Shown: one piece after another, positions 53,784-63,984 of the stretch
Position numbering within the stretch: position 1 is the first letter of the stretch
How the letters are laid out: each line of letters starts with the position of its first letter
Source: Lunularia cruciata
Taxonomy: Eukaryota; Streptophyta; Marchantiopsida; Lunulariales; Lunulariaceae
Assembly (NCBI GenBank): GCA_948567375.1
Contig: OX419762.1
Coordinates: 55,781,034-55,845,033 of the forward strand
Length of the DNA stretch: 64,000 bases
Direction of reading: 5' to 3'
Notes under the pieces: model-generated
What the model was told of the DNA's origin: nothing
The model's input: only the letters and a program-made list of their open reading frames with translations
The model's database searches: none
Program-made: the position numbers and the translations under genes

Positions 53784-55816
53784 ATGTTGAGTAATTTTCC
53801 TTCGCCATTGAGAAGTTGTCTTGCAGGTGATCGTGGGAAGGGAAATAGAGTTGGAAATGCATTAGTGTATAAGGGTGAAGTTGCAAGAGTGAAATCGAGA
53901 GATAGTGAGAAGGCAGAAGAGATGGGAGGAGGAAAGAAGAACTTTGAATTTGCAGTGAGAAATCATGCGATTTGGAGGTTAGATGTGATCACTAGGATTG
54001 AAGTCTTGAGCCAACTTTGGATCACTTTCTTGGCGTGGAACTGGAATGTGAGCTTTCTAGGTTTCATGACAGAAATCATCAAGAGCAAGTGTCTCGATGG
54101 ACCCAAGGAAGAAGGGAAGAGAGGAAATCCGGCTCGCTGGACAGAGTCAGATTGGAGACTCGTACTCGGGAAGGAAGCAAGCTCGGAACAGGGGACCACG
54201 TTCTTGGGGAAGGGAGAGATAGCTCAAGAAACCCAAGAAGTGAGAGATGCATTCTTGTCAAAGCGGATGAAGAATGGGTACAAAGTTGAGAGCTACAAAG
54301 ACCATGTGAAGAGAGGAATTGTGAGTGCGCTGATGGCCATCCTAAAGCCGGAGAGAACCACGTATGTGATGAAACACCTAGCGGTGTTCTTTCACAAGTT
54401 ATTTGCAAGAGAACCGAGCAATTGGGGGAGGTGTTTCCAGGGGAGAACGAGACAAATGGTGTGGAATCTGCGGGATAAATTGCCTCCACACTACATTGTG
54501 CCGTTTGCAGTGCATTTCTACCTTGGGTTGAATTTGCTGAACTTGGCGGAGTGAACTCGGATGGTGTCGCACTTCCATCTTGATTTGAGAAAGGAGGTCA
54601 ATGTTGAGGAGCAGCAATACATTTTGCAAATCAGGAGCACCAATGACTACTATACAAAGACAGGGAAGAACGTGGAGATTGAAGTGAGTACTCCGAATTC
54701 AAAGAAGAGAAGTTGGCAGGGCAAAGCCGAAGACATGAAGAAACCTTGAAAGACCAGGAGAGGCAACCCGAGGCGAGGTATGGTGGTGATCGAGTCGGAG
54801 GATGAAGACTCGGAAGGTGATGCCAAGCTCAAGACTAAAGACTCGGAACACAAGGAGGAACCTGAGCTAACGCTATAGAGTGGAGATACGAGTAGCTGTT
54901 GCAGAAGAAGAAGAAGGAAGTGCATTATCGGGAGGATCTTGTGAAGAAGAGTGACATAGCAAGGGAGAAACAAGTAGCTGAGTACGAGATCTTGAAGCAA
55001 CAATTTGCTGATTCAATAGTAGAGGTTATCCATGCTATGGCGAGAGTAGCTGCAAAGGATCAAAAGCTTGATAGGGTGATGGAGAGTGTCAAGGAGAAGA
55101 AGCAACTCTGGCAACGAGAGTTGGCAGCACGATATAGAGAAGAAGAAAGATTACGAGAGTTACTTTGTAATCAGGAGGAGAGAGTTGTACAGAAGGAGAA
55201 GGAGAAGGAGATGGTGAAAGCCAAGTTTGAAGCAGAATTTGCAATGTACAGGGAAGACTGGCTTGCGGATCGAGAACAAGAGCGGAAGATGAGATTGGAG
55301 CCTTTGAAGGAGAAAGTCCTCCGGATGAATGCGATGTTAAGTACAAAGGCCAACATTCGGATTGAAGAGACGAGGCTGCACGAGTTGAAGTTGTTGGTGC
55401 AAGAGACAAGGCGAAGATAGGCAAAGGACACAAATTTGAATGCCTTGTTAATTAGTCTCAAAACTTGTGTAGACAGGAAGATCTTAGAGGTAGAAAACAA
55501 CATTTCAATTAGATTAGACTTAGTGAAAATAGAGATAGAAAAACTTCGGAAAGATGTTAGAGCAAAACCCGAAGTAGATAACATAGTAGTGCAAATGTCT
55601 TTGGATTTACCAGAGGAGACATTAGAGAAGAGTGGGTCGAGAGATGAAGAGTTAGAAAGATTACCCACTAGTGCAATTTCAGATCAGGAAAGAGAATTGC
55701 TGGATCTGGTAGAAGAGGTAGAAGCTGTGAGACCCGAGGAAAGAGTAGTAGGAAGTAAAGTTACTTTGGGTTCGGGTTTGAAAGCCGATGACGAAGTAGA
55801 CATCGGATCAGATTAG
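53784..55816 (+). pseudogene. U3-encoded coiled-coil protein of A2, best N-terminal domain
   Basis: A 256-codon open frame (53784-54554) starts MLSNFPSPLRSCLAGDRGKG and covers the whole N-terminal domain to GLNLLNLAE; a TGA follows at 54552-54554. The register continues to 54880 with two more stops. A deletion near 54890 removes most of the acidic part and shifts frame; 173 codons of coiled coil (54899-55420) and 126 codons of tail (55436-55816, ending ADDEVDIGSD) are then open. Heptad-like Leu/Ile spacing and 30-40% charged residues support a coiled coil. Confidence 0.77.
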
Positions 55817-55933
55817 TAATAGTTTTTGAGATATGAAGAGGCAGATATGAAGAGGTGCATTATCATTTTGGATCTGCAGGTTAGAAAAGTTGTTGTAGAA
55901 CGGTATAGTTGTTAGAACTGTCGATTACTTCAC

Positions 55934-55941
55934 TATTTAAG
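55934..55941 (+). promoter_or_regulatory. Putative TATA box of the solo A2 LTR
   Basis: TATTTAAG, 0.67 kb before the LTR end, context CACTATTTAAGCATGGCATT. Confidence 0.5.
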
Positions 55942-56841
55942 CATGGCATTTGTGGAGAAATGTTGTTTAGTGCTCATAATTTCTGAGAATAGATAAAGCA
56001 AAGTGCTATGAAACAGTGCTCGTCGCTTGAGCTTGATCCAAGTATCAACTTTGTGATTGTGTTTGTGAGTGTGTGAAGAAATTTGAAGTGCAAGTCAATG
56101 TGCTTGTTAGATGTTGGATTCCACAGCCTTGATCTTCATTCTGTGTGTTTGATCCTGAGTGAAGTGCAATCAAAGCAATGCCTTGACAGATCAAAGAGGA
56201 ATTGTAGTGTTGGTAGTATTTTGCATTTGGGAGTGCAATGCGAGGTTGATGTGAGGCAATTTTGATCAAGGAAGTTGTGCCTTCAGTGGAGGGGTGGAAC
56301 ATAATTCTGAGGCAAAGTTGTTTTGCAATGAAGTGCCATTTTTGGGAGAGCCTGAATCATCACAATCAAGATTGTTTGGAAAGATTTGATGAAGTTGTGA
56401 TTAAGGAGTGTGAATTTGTGACAAGACTGCGAATCAGTGCTTGTTACTCTCTTCTGGGTGTGGTTTCTACCTGAGAGACTCAAGAAGAACTACATTGTTA
56501 TTGTTTGACTTCGTATTTGACCAATTCTGACTCGTATCTCTACGGGAACAAACTTTACTTACCCAATTACCACAAAAGTGATATTTTTTGGGTTGTCACA
56601 TGCCTGTAAAGTATGTACAGACCCCGGCTGAGCGTGCAGCACTTCAGGCAAAGGGTGATACAACTGTAAATTGTATAACACTTGAGGAGGAGAGACCTCA
56701 AGAAGGGAGTCTGGCCTCAAAAGGAGAATGGCCGAACCTTGAAATTTTGACGGCTCAGACATGCACAAGTAAGAAGAAGCATGATCTTGATGAATTGAGT
56801 ACGACCTTGTTGTCTTCAAGAAAGACGAAGAGGCTGTGTCA

Positions 56842-57531
56842 TGAGCCGGCCTGTATCTCACTCAGGATGAACCTCTGATGGCTATTATGGTAGCGCACCA
56901 TGGACTAAGAAGGCAAGGAACCCCAACTCTATCATACTCCTCCAAGGCTAACACTCCAAGACTCAAGACATTGCTCACTAGAGAACTCAATGGGAGAGAG
57001 ATAGTTGCAAATGAAAGGATGATGAGTACCTCCTCACCCCTTGTTTATATACTTGTGAAATAGTTACGTACCAAAGTTACTAATTACCGTAGTAACTCAA
57101 GTTACTAGACTAAAAGTCAAGTAAAGTCAAAAAGTAGAAAGGAATATTCATTCACATGGGCATATTCCCCTAATCATGTGGTCTTATCTTGACCCAACCA
57201 CTAAGTCAAGGATTCCTTCACATGGGCTATCCTTGGACTAAAGGAGAATCCAAAACAAAAAGGCTTGCGGGCCCAAGAGTTCTCAACCATTTCCTCAAAG
57301 CCAAACACCTAGGAATAATACCAAGTCAACACACTAAAATCCAAAATAGTGGTGCTCATCTTTTCTACTTCCTCTAAAGTAAGGTCCCCTTTATCTTAGC
57401 TATGACTAACTTTAGCTAACCATGACTAATATAGAACCATCCTTTATCTCTATATAAATAATATCTCTTAAGTACTTGTAATACCAAGCTAAATATCACA
57501 ATACCACACACATGCACAAATGGGTGTTACA
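56842..57531 (-). repeat. 3' LTR of the second B element, 690 bp
   Basis: TGAGCCGGCCTGTATC...GGGTGTTACA. The coding-strand TATATAA box is at about 57044-57051, followed by AACAAGGGGTGAGG. Confidence 0.92.
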
Positions 57532-57545
57532 TTTACCCTTGGACT
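57532..57545 (-). promoter_or_regulatory. Polypurine tract of the second B element
   Basis: AGTCCAAGGGTAAA on the minus strand against the LTR. Confidence 0.65.
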
Positions 57546-58795
57546 AAGTTTTCACTTTGTCCTCAAAGTGAAGGTCTCTCTACCTTCTATGGTACATCTT
57601 CAACTTATCATGGTTATTCCTATCAAAGTGTGTTCCTCGCAACTCCTTGAGATCATAGGTATAATTGCCCCACACCTTCTTCACTATGAAAGGTCCAAAG
57701 TACTTAGGCAAAAACTTCTTTTGCACTCTTGAATCGAATGGAATCAAGCAACATTACCCAATCACCTCCTTTGAAATTCTCCACCTTCTTCTTGCTTTGC
57801 CTCTTGTCATAGCTCTCCTTTTGTTTCCTTTGGGCTTGCTCCACTCGAACCATAGCAACTGCTCTTGCCTCTTCCAACTCCATGAGTTGATCCTTCCTTG
57901 ACTTCTATGGATCACCTCCTTGTGCTTTCTTCAATCTCCTATGAATGCTTTGGAAGGTAGGAAGATCAAAGTGAATAAGTAAGGTAGACTCAATACCATA
58001 CACCAATTGAAATGGAGAATATCCGGTGGAAGTCTTCATGGTTGTCCTATACTCCCACAAAACTGCATGAATTCTCTTGTCCCAATGATGTTTAGCCCCC
58101 TCCATTTTTGCATCTTTGGCCAACATCATGCACAAGGTCTGATTGGTTCTCTCTGCCAAGCCATTGGAATTTGGCTTATAGGATGTACTTACTCTATGTG
58201 TGATAGAGAAATGTCATAGCATAGCTGTAGTAATGCTTCTTGTAAACTCTCCTCCTCTATCAAAAACCAACTCCAAAGGGCATCCAAACCTAGTGATAAT
58301 GCATTCATAAAGAAATCTACCTACTTCATCTTCATTCTTGTCCCTCAATGGTCTAGCTTCAACCCACTTGGTAAGGTAATCAGTAACTACCACAATGTAC
58401 CAATTGTTCCTTGGGGTTCTATTGAGAGGACCTACAAAATCAATTCCCCACTTCTCAAAAGGTCCTAGCAATGGAATTGATCTAAGTGGTGGAGTGGATG
58501 TAGACTTTCTAGCAAAAGCTTGACAAACATGACAAGTTTTGCAATAATCAAGAAAATCCTTGAAAATCCCTCTCCAATGGTAACCTGCATCTAGAATCTT
58601 GAAAGCAGTCACCTTTCCTGCAAAGTGTCCTCCACATACTAAACCTTCATGAAACTCCTTTATGAGTAGGAAAGACTCTTCCTTACCCACTGCTCTTTGA
58701 AGTAGACCATCTGCTCCTTGGTGAAAAAGAATATCCTCCACTATTGTGTAAGGTCTAGATCTTGCTGCAAGGGCCTTCCTCTCCCTAGCATGCAT
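57546..58795 (-). pseudogene. Integrase of the second B element
   Basis: The frame 58214-58795 holds the zinc-binding set (HEGLVCGGHFAGKVTAFKIL, CKTCHVCQ: H, H, C, C complete) and two of the catalytic Asp (VVVTDYLTKWVEA, LVFDRGGEF). A frameshift near 58200 leads to 57905-58159, which starts MAERTNQTLCMML with the catalytic Glu. The downstream region to 57546 shows GDWVMLLDS-like blocks in a broken frame and no chromodomain. It joins element DNA to the chromosome. Confidence 0.85.
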
Positions 58796-59304
58796 CCTTT
58801 TTGGATAGTTACCTCTTGTACAAAATCCACAATCTCCTTGTACTCCATTGGAACCTCTTGAGTGATTGAGATTGTCATGAGCTCCTCATCCGGGAAGGAA
58901 TCATCCACTGGCTCATCTCTATCATGATCATAGGCTCTAGATAACAAATCAGCATTTGCATGTTTCTTTCTTGGCCTATCCTCAATGGTGTAGTCATACT
59001 CAGACAAGAGTATCATCCACCTTGCTAGTCTCCCTTCAACATTAGGCTTGTTGAAGATGTACTTCAAAGCCTTGTGATCCGTGACAATGGTGGCTTTCCC
59101 TCCAATCAAGTAGTGTCTAAACTTCTTGAGACCAAAGATCACTGCCAACCCTTCTCTCTCCGTGACAGAGTAGTTCTTCTCTACTGAAACCATCTGCCTA
59201 CTAGCGTAAGCTATTGGATGATCATGCCCATCTTGGTCTAATTGACTAAGAGTGCATCCTATAGCTACATTAGAAGCATCAGTGTAGAGGATAAAAGGCT
59301 TCAT
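58741..59304 (-). CDS. RNase H of the second B element, intact domain
   Basis: The 187-codon frame has the full catalytic series: D in LYTDASNVAIG, E in VTEREGLAVI, D in IVTDHKALKYI, D in HANADLLSRAYD. IAYASRQM and LARWMILLSEYDYTI are the usual blocks between. It removes the RNA strand during copying. It is part of the pol polyprotein; a stop separates it from RT at 59305. Confidence 0.88.
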   Translation of the reverse strand: MKPFILYTDASNVAIGCTLSQLDQDGHDHPIAYASRQMVSVEKNYSVTEREGLAVIFGLKKFRHYLIGGKATIVTDHKALKYIFNKPNVEGRLARWMILLSEYDYTIEDRPRKKHANADLLSRAYDHDRDEPVDDSFPDEELMTISITQEVPMEYKEIVDFVQEVTIQKGCMLGRGRPLQQDLDLTQ

Positions 59305-60500
59305 CCAATCAGGTTAAGCAAGAATTGGAGCTACAAGAAGGGATTGCTTGAGCTCCTCAAAAGCTTTGAGAGCCTTCTTGTCCTCCAAAATCACCATGTG
59401 ATCTACACCCTTCTTCATGTAGATGGTCAATGCATAAGCCTTGTTGGAAAATGAGAAGATGAACCTCCTATAGTATCCAACAATCCCCAAGAATTGGCAT
59501 AGCTTTGTCAAGCTTGAAAGGAATGGAAGGTCTGAGATTTTCCTCACCTTCTTAGGATCAATTGCTATTCCATCCTTGGAGATGATGTGCCCCAAAAGTA
59601 GACCTTCTTCACATCCAAAAATGCACTTCTCTAGGTTGAGTGATGCATTTGCCTCATCCAAGCGTTGCAAGACTTTGATTAGGTGCTCAAAGTGCTACTC
59701 CTTGCTCCCATAGACACAAAAGTCATCAATGAAGTCTCTCACAAATTTCCCAATGAAAGGTTCAAATACTTTGTTCATGAACCGTTGGAATGTGGCTAGA
59801 GCATTGCAAAGCCCAAAAGGCATGACCTTGAAAGCGTTAGTTCCCCAAGGTGTGGTGAATGTGGTGAGTTGTTGATGCTCTGGTACAATCTTGATTTGGT
59901 TATATCCACTATAACCATCTCCAAAACTGTACTTCTCATGACCTGCAACCTCCTCCAAGATCTCATCAATGAATGGCAATGGGTAGTAGTCCTTCTTGGT
60001 AACAGTATTGAGCTTCTTGTAATCCACACATACCCGAAGCTTGCCATTCTTTTTCTTCACAATGACAATTGGAGACACCCATTCTGAATTCTCTACCTCA
60101 AAGATAAATCCAGCCTCCTTGAGCTTATCAATCTCCTCCTTCACAACCAAAGATATTGGTGGGCTAATGCGACGTTGCTTTTGGCGGATTGGTCTTACAT
60201 GTGACTCCACCTCTACCTTGTGCTCCTCCAAGGTGACTTCCCTCAAATCCCTGTAACTAAAAGCAAACACATGGATGAACTTGCGGAAAATCTCCTCAAA
60301 TCTCACCTTCTCCTCCTTGGTAACATTTGGACCATACTTGAGGGTAGATAATCTTCTCTCTGCCTCCTCAAGTGTCAATGGTGATTTATCTAGGGTCTTC
60401 AAAACCTCTAGCTTAGGTGAAAAATCCATAGCACACAAAGGATACACATCTGAATCAGATTCAGATTCATCCTCCTCCATGGAAGTCTCCTCTTCCATGC
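59305..60500 (-). pseudogene. Reverse transcriptase of the second B element
   Basis: The main frame (59695-60777) includes the acidic linker, VRPIRQKQRRISPP, EWVSPIVIVKKKNGKLRVC, VDYKKLNTVTKKDYYPLPF, GYSGYNQI, FKVMPFGLCNALATFQRFMN and the catalytic F-I-D-D-F, ending GSKE with a stop near 59695. A second frame (59314-59670) goes on with LNLEKCIFGCEEGLLLGHII and FLGIVGYYRRF. One nonsense codon and one small shift therefore separate otherwise complete RT halves. Confidence 0.87.
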
Positions 60501-61146
60501 TTGTGTCCACACCTGAAGCTCCTTCTTCAGAATCTGATTCCCAATAATCAAAAGATGGTGTATTTGAATGTGAAGTGTTGGTGGTGTTAGTCACAGGAAC
60601 TATGACTCTATGGTTTGATGGCCCAATCCTCAAGTACCCTTTGTGCCATCGATCAGTTGTGCGTGCTGCTCTCAACCATGGCCTCCCAAGAAGTAAGTCA
60701 TAGCTTGAATCCTTCAAGACTTGGAAAGTCATGAGATTTTGAACTCCCATAACTGAAACTACCACTTTATCCATCACCCTTACTAGTCAAACTTGTTGCT
60801 TGTTTGCCATGCTCACCACAAATGTTGAAGGTCTTGAGGGTATCATACCCAACTTCTTCATCAACCTTTCTGACATGGCATTTACTACTGATCCTCCATC
60901 AACCAATGCATCCTTGATGTTGTGACCATTCACTTTCACATCAATCTTGGAGGCATATTCACAAGCCTCCCATGGTGCTGGTTTGGCATCCACCACCCCC
61001 ATTGATATTGGAACTTTTGCCTTCTTCTTCTTCTTGCTCCTTGTGGAACTCAAACCACCTCTTAGCTCCTTTCTCAAGGTAGGGTTCAAAGCAATCAATT
61101 GGCCTACTGTGATGTTAGCCTTGTGACTATCAACATCCTCCAACAC
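60501..61146 (-). pseudogene. Protease of the second B element
   Basis: The frame 60787-61146 holds VNGHNIKDALVDGGSVVNAM, the retropepsin core (D-G-G for D-S/T-G), and ends at KQQV with a stop. The next frame resumes at MMDKVVVSVMGVQ and carries YDLLLGRPWLRAA, the second signature of the fold. The break is the codon before MDKVV. Confidence 0.8.
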
Positions 61147-61155
61147 ATTGTAGTT

Positions 61156-62403
61156 CTATTTTTGCTTTGAAATCAAGAAATCCTCCATCCCCAACTTCTT
61201 CCTTGGAGTCTTTGTTGGTGATGGTGTTGAGGTGTGAGTGCTCCTAGTAGACATAGGAGTATCCTTGCTTGGAATAAATCCTTGAGAAGAGTGAACATCC
61301 TCTACAAAATGAGCTCTCTTCTTCTCTTGTGCCAAAAGCTCCAAATTAAGACTCTTGGAGTTTGAGCACTCTCCCTTCTCATACTTGCTCTCCACCACAT
61401 CTGTGGATGCTATCTCCTTACCTTTGTTTGGATTAGGAGCCACTTGGGTTTCACTACCACCTTCTTTCACTCTATTGGCTCCCTCATAACCCCTTCCTCC
61501 ATGGTAAGTGGAATTTGGGCAATTCCTTTGGATATGGCCTCTTCCTCCACAACGCCAACAATTTCTATCATTGAAATTGTTGGCTGGTCGAACTCCCCTA
61601 TATGGATAGTTTCTATAACTCCTAGGCCCTCTCCCTACATTCTGATCCACCTCTCTCTTCTCCCATAGTTGCACCACATTGATCTTGAGATCCGCAAGTT
61701 GTTCTGTGATGGTTTGAAGTGGATCCTTTGATGGAGGTGCAAGAATTGGAGTAACTACTACTTGTGGTGCAACCCTTGTCACCAAAGTATCAGAAATTCC
61801 ACCATACTTGTAGCCTTGAGGAGGATGCACAACCTCCTTCACCACCAAATCACTCTCATCCCCTTCCAAACTCTCCTCCATACAAATTGCGATCTTGATA
61901 GCTTCAACCTTGGAAGAAAGTTTCTCATATCTCACCTTGCTTCTAATTTGTGGTCTCAACCCTCCCACAAAATTCTTGGTGAGCATGGCCCCTATGCCAA
62001 TCATTGTAGTCTCCACATCATCCCTACCCTTCCTCAACACTATGCAAAATCTGGACTTTAACTTTTCCACTCTTTCCACATAGACTCTCACTTTCTCTCC
62101 ATCTCCTTGCTTGAGAAACGTAACCTCACTCATCAATCTCTCATAACTCTCATCAGGAAGAAAGTTCTCAATGAGTGCTGAAGTCAAAGTCTCCCAAGAC
62201 TCCTCTTCCCCATCTCTCCTCTCTCTCTTTTGATATTCTGACTCATACCATGTAAGTGTTGCATCCTCAAAGAAATCTGGTAATAATGAGGCCCACTCAT
62301 TCTTCCTCCTCTCATTCTTTCCTATGCAAGCTCTCTTGAAGTCTCTCACAAAGGCCTCTGCATCTTCTCTATCCTTGCCAAAGAAAACCAGAAGTTTCCC
62401 CAT
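61156..62403 (-). CDS. gag of family B, intact 415 codons
   Basis: It starts MGKLLVFFGKDREDAEAFVR, the first Met after a clear leader, and the deleted B copy starts at the same codon. Capsid-like region: EWASLLPDFFEDATLTWYES, FLPDESYERLMSEVTFLKQG, VYVERVEKL. One zinc knuckle CWRCGGRGHIQRNC near residue 280. The end is charged with a Ser/Thr-rich stretch (STRSTHTSTPSPTKTPRKKL). It binds and packages element RNA. A stop divides it from protease. Confidence 0.92.
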   Translation of the reverse strand: MGKLLVFFGKDREDAEAFVRDFKRACIGKNERRKNEWASLLPDFFEDATLTWYESEYQKRERRDGEEESWETLTSALIENFLPDESYERLMSEVTFLKQGDGEKVRVYVERVEKLKSRFCIVLRKGRDDVETTMIGIGAMLTKNFVGGLRPQIRSKVRYEKLSSKVEAIKIAICMEESLEGDESDLVVKEVVHPPQGYKYGGISDTLVTRVAPQVVVTPILAPPSKDPLQTITEQLADLKINVVQLWEKREVDQNVGRGPRSYRNYPYRGVRPANNFNDRNCWRCGGRGHIQRNCPNSTYHGGRGYEGANRVKEGGSETQVAPNPNKGKEIASTDVVESKYEKGECSNSKSLNLELLAQEKKRAHFVEDVHSSQGFIPSKDTPMSTRSTHTSTPSPTKTPRKKLGMEDFLISKQK

Positions 62404-62639
62404 CTTAATCTCTCACTATCTTTCTCTTCTCTCAATTTCTTTTTTTCTTTTTTCTTTTCTCTCACTCTATAACTAATAGAGTATATACATGACTAACACC
62501 ATTTGATAGTAATCCACCCTAGAGAACACAAAAGGTTCAGGTTGCTCCAAGATTTCTATAGCAACATCAAATCCTAGAGTGCATATTAATCAAACCCTCG
62601 TGGATAGTTTATCCATAAGTTGAAAGATTATCTCCATCA

Positions 62640-63258
62640 CTAATCTTGAGAACTAGCTGATGAAGATGGTAGTATTTTTGTAGCTGTAGTAAGACTCTCT
62701 CCAAGATCCTTCACCAAAGTTTCCAAAAGTGATTTTACTCCACTACACTCATGTCCTTTTGGAAGTCCTTCAACTCCACAAACCTCACACAACTCCTTGG
62801 TCTTAGATCTTCTCCCTCCCAATCTTGGTGAAGAAGGTCCAACATGCAAACCCAAGTCAAGTAAGCCTCTCCTTTCCCTCAATCTCTTGCTCTCAAAGGT
62901 CAATGGACATGAACTTGCCTTATGTTACTTCTCTCCACACAGAAAGCACTTAGACTCACTCTTTCCTCTAAGTGGTGTAGGTTTCTGGATCCTCTCAACA
63001 CTCTCTTCAAATTCTATTATAAACTCTCTTTTCCTCAAATCCACCCCTACAATCACCTCAAACCCTTGGGGAACCTTGCATAATCTCAATTTCCACTCTT
63101 GATGACCCTCCATGTTCCCAAGATGAATCTAAACACTCAAATATACTTTTTGTTGATCTCAAACTCCTCATGCATGAGATCTCCACTCTGCAAAATTGAC
63201 CCTTCCTCACAATGTCATTCAAATCTCCCAACCTGTATGTTGCAGGTTGATTTTGCAC
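62640..63258 (-). pseudogene. Extra frame between primer site and gag, second B copy
   Basis: Three pieces on the same strand: MQNQPATYRLGDLNDIVRKG (63258-63058), MEGHQEWKLRLCKVPQGFEV to CFLCGEK (63113-62925), and TFESKRLRERRGLLDLGLHV to SSSASSQD (62903-62640). One frameshift lies near 63100 and one stop falls inside the knuckle (G of GEKGH became a stop). About 200 codons in the intact state. Its two Cys clusters are the knuckle and CEVCGVEGLPKGHEC. Confidence 0.6.
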
Positions 63259-63984
63259 ATTTGATCACAACACGGAGAGATCAAAGTTTCAAGATCAAAT
63301 TTTGCACATTTGATCACAACGCTAGGGCGTCACTCCTTGCAAAATTTCAGATCTTTCCATTGAGCTATTTGGCCTATACACCTTTCCATTCAGCACACAT
63401 ATTTCAGATTTGGTCTAAAAACCACCCCACTCACTTCAAAAACTCATAACTCCTTGTGCAAGAACGATCTCTCTCTAATTTTTGTGGCAGCAGGTACGAT
63501 ACAATGCACTGAATTTTCTTGGGAATTTTCAGGACAATTAACTGAAAATTAAAGAAATGGCAGACAAAGTATAATTTTCCAGAGAGCATGCAATTGCGGG
63601 AGCACTTTACCCTATCAACTTTTAAAAATTCTAGCCCAATGCGCATAGTAGCTCTCACAATTATCTCAAGTGTGCTAACTGAAAGATAACCCAAGATATC
63701 ATGTGTAGAAATTTCAAGTCCAGATCTCAAATTTGAGATTTTACCCAAAATCACCTTAATCCCCAAAATCTGCAATCCACCTCACACAATCTCTCCAATT
63801 CCTCTCATGTGTACAAGATGTACAAAATCACCTCAAAGACATCATAATGAACTACAGGGTATACAAATGGATCTTGGTCCTCTAACATAAGTTCAGCCAT
63901 CTCCTCTCCAAGTGAGCTCTCATAGCCTCCTTCTGCCTCATGTAGAATTGAACGCGGAACATTATCTTGCCTTCTAGAGAGGTC
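63259..63984 (-). other. Leader of the second B element
   Basis: No supported frame. A direct repeat TTTTGCACATTTGATCACAAC occurs twice (63251-63271 and 63299-63320), separated by an AGATCAA-rich stretch; the deleted B element lacks this duplication. Confidence 0.5.

Larger units (their letters stand above)
53370..56600 (+). mobile_element. Solo A2 LTR inside gag, 3.23 kb
   Basis: TGTGGTGCCCAC...GGGTTGTCACA. Flanks CACCT (53365-53369) and TGCCT (56601-56605) fit a former CGCCT whose CG decayed to CA on one side and TG on the other. Taking it out joins the gag sequence in the order known from 16441-16500. It lacks part of the acidic U3 segment, hence shorter than 3.7 kb. Confidence 0.93.
43953..56841 (+). 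mobile_element. Family A element, subfamily A2: LTR, primer site, gag, with two nested solo LTRs
   Basis: The host pieces are LTR 43953-44151 and 47848-51425, primer site 51433, gag 51510-53369 and 56606-56841. It is interrupted by a solo A1 LTR, a solo A2 LTR and, at 56842, the second B element, beyond which the rest (pol, 3' LTR) lies outside the window. It is inserted in a B LTR with AATAC on the left side. Confidence 0.88.
51510..56841 (+). pseudogene. gag of the A2 element, split and degenerate
   Basis: The parts are 51510-53369 and 56606-56841. It parallels the gag at 14610-16702: an N-terminal charged part, capsid-like YERFMALLN and SGVVGYSDAQAITW, a TGA before IFARERNV, then knuckles. 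All three knuckles are damaged: CTMCGKSGHANTE ends in a stop, CYNYGLMGHWSPNY lost two Cys, CRNCKGLGYTSNQC lost His. After the solo LTR the frame goes on with KYVQTPAERAALQAKGDTTV up to the B insertion. Confidence 0.83.

Noticed and set aside
53008-53886. 292-codon open frame on the minus strand, the second longest in that part
   Set aside because: It crosses from gag into the solo LTR and is antisense to both gag and the U3 frame; a chance antisense frame.
54899-55420. Similarity of the U3 coiled coil to myosin or kinesin tails
   Set aside because: The Glu/Lys/Arg/Leu composition of any long coiled coil produces such resemblance; no motor or other marker domain is present.
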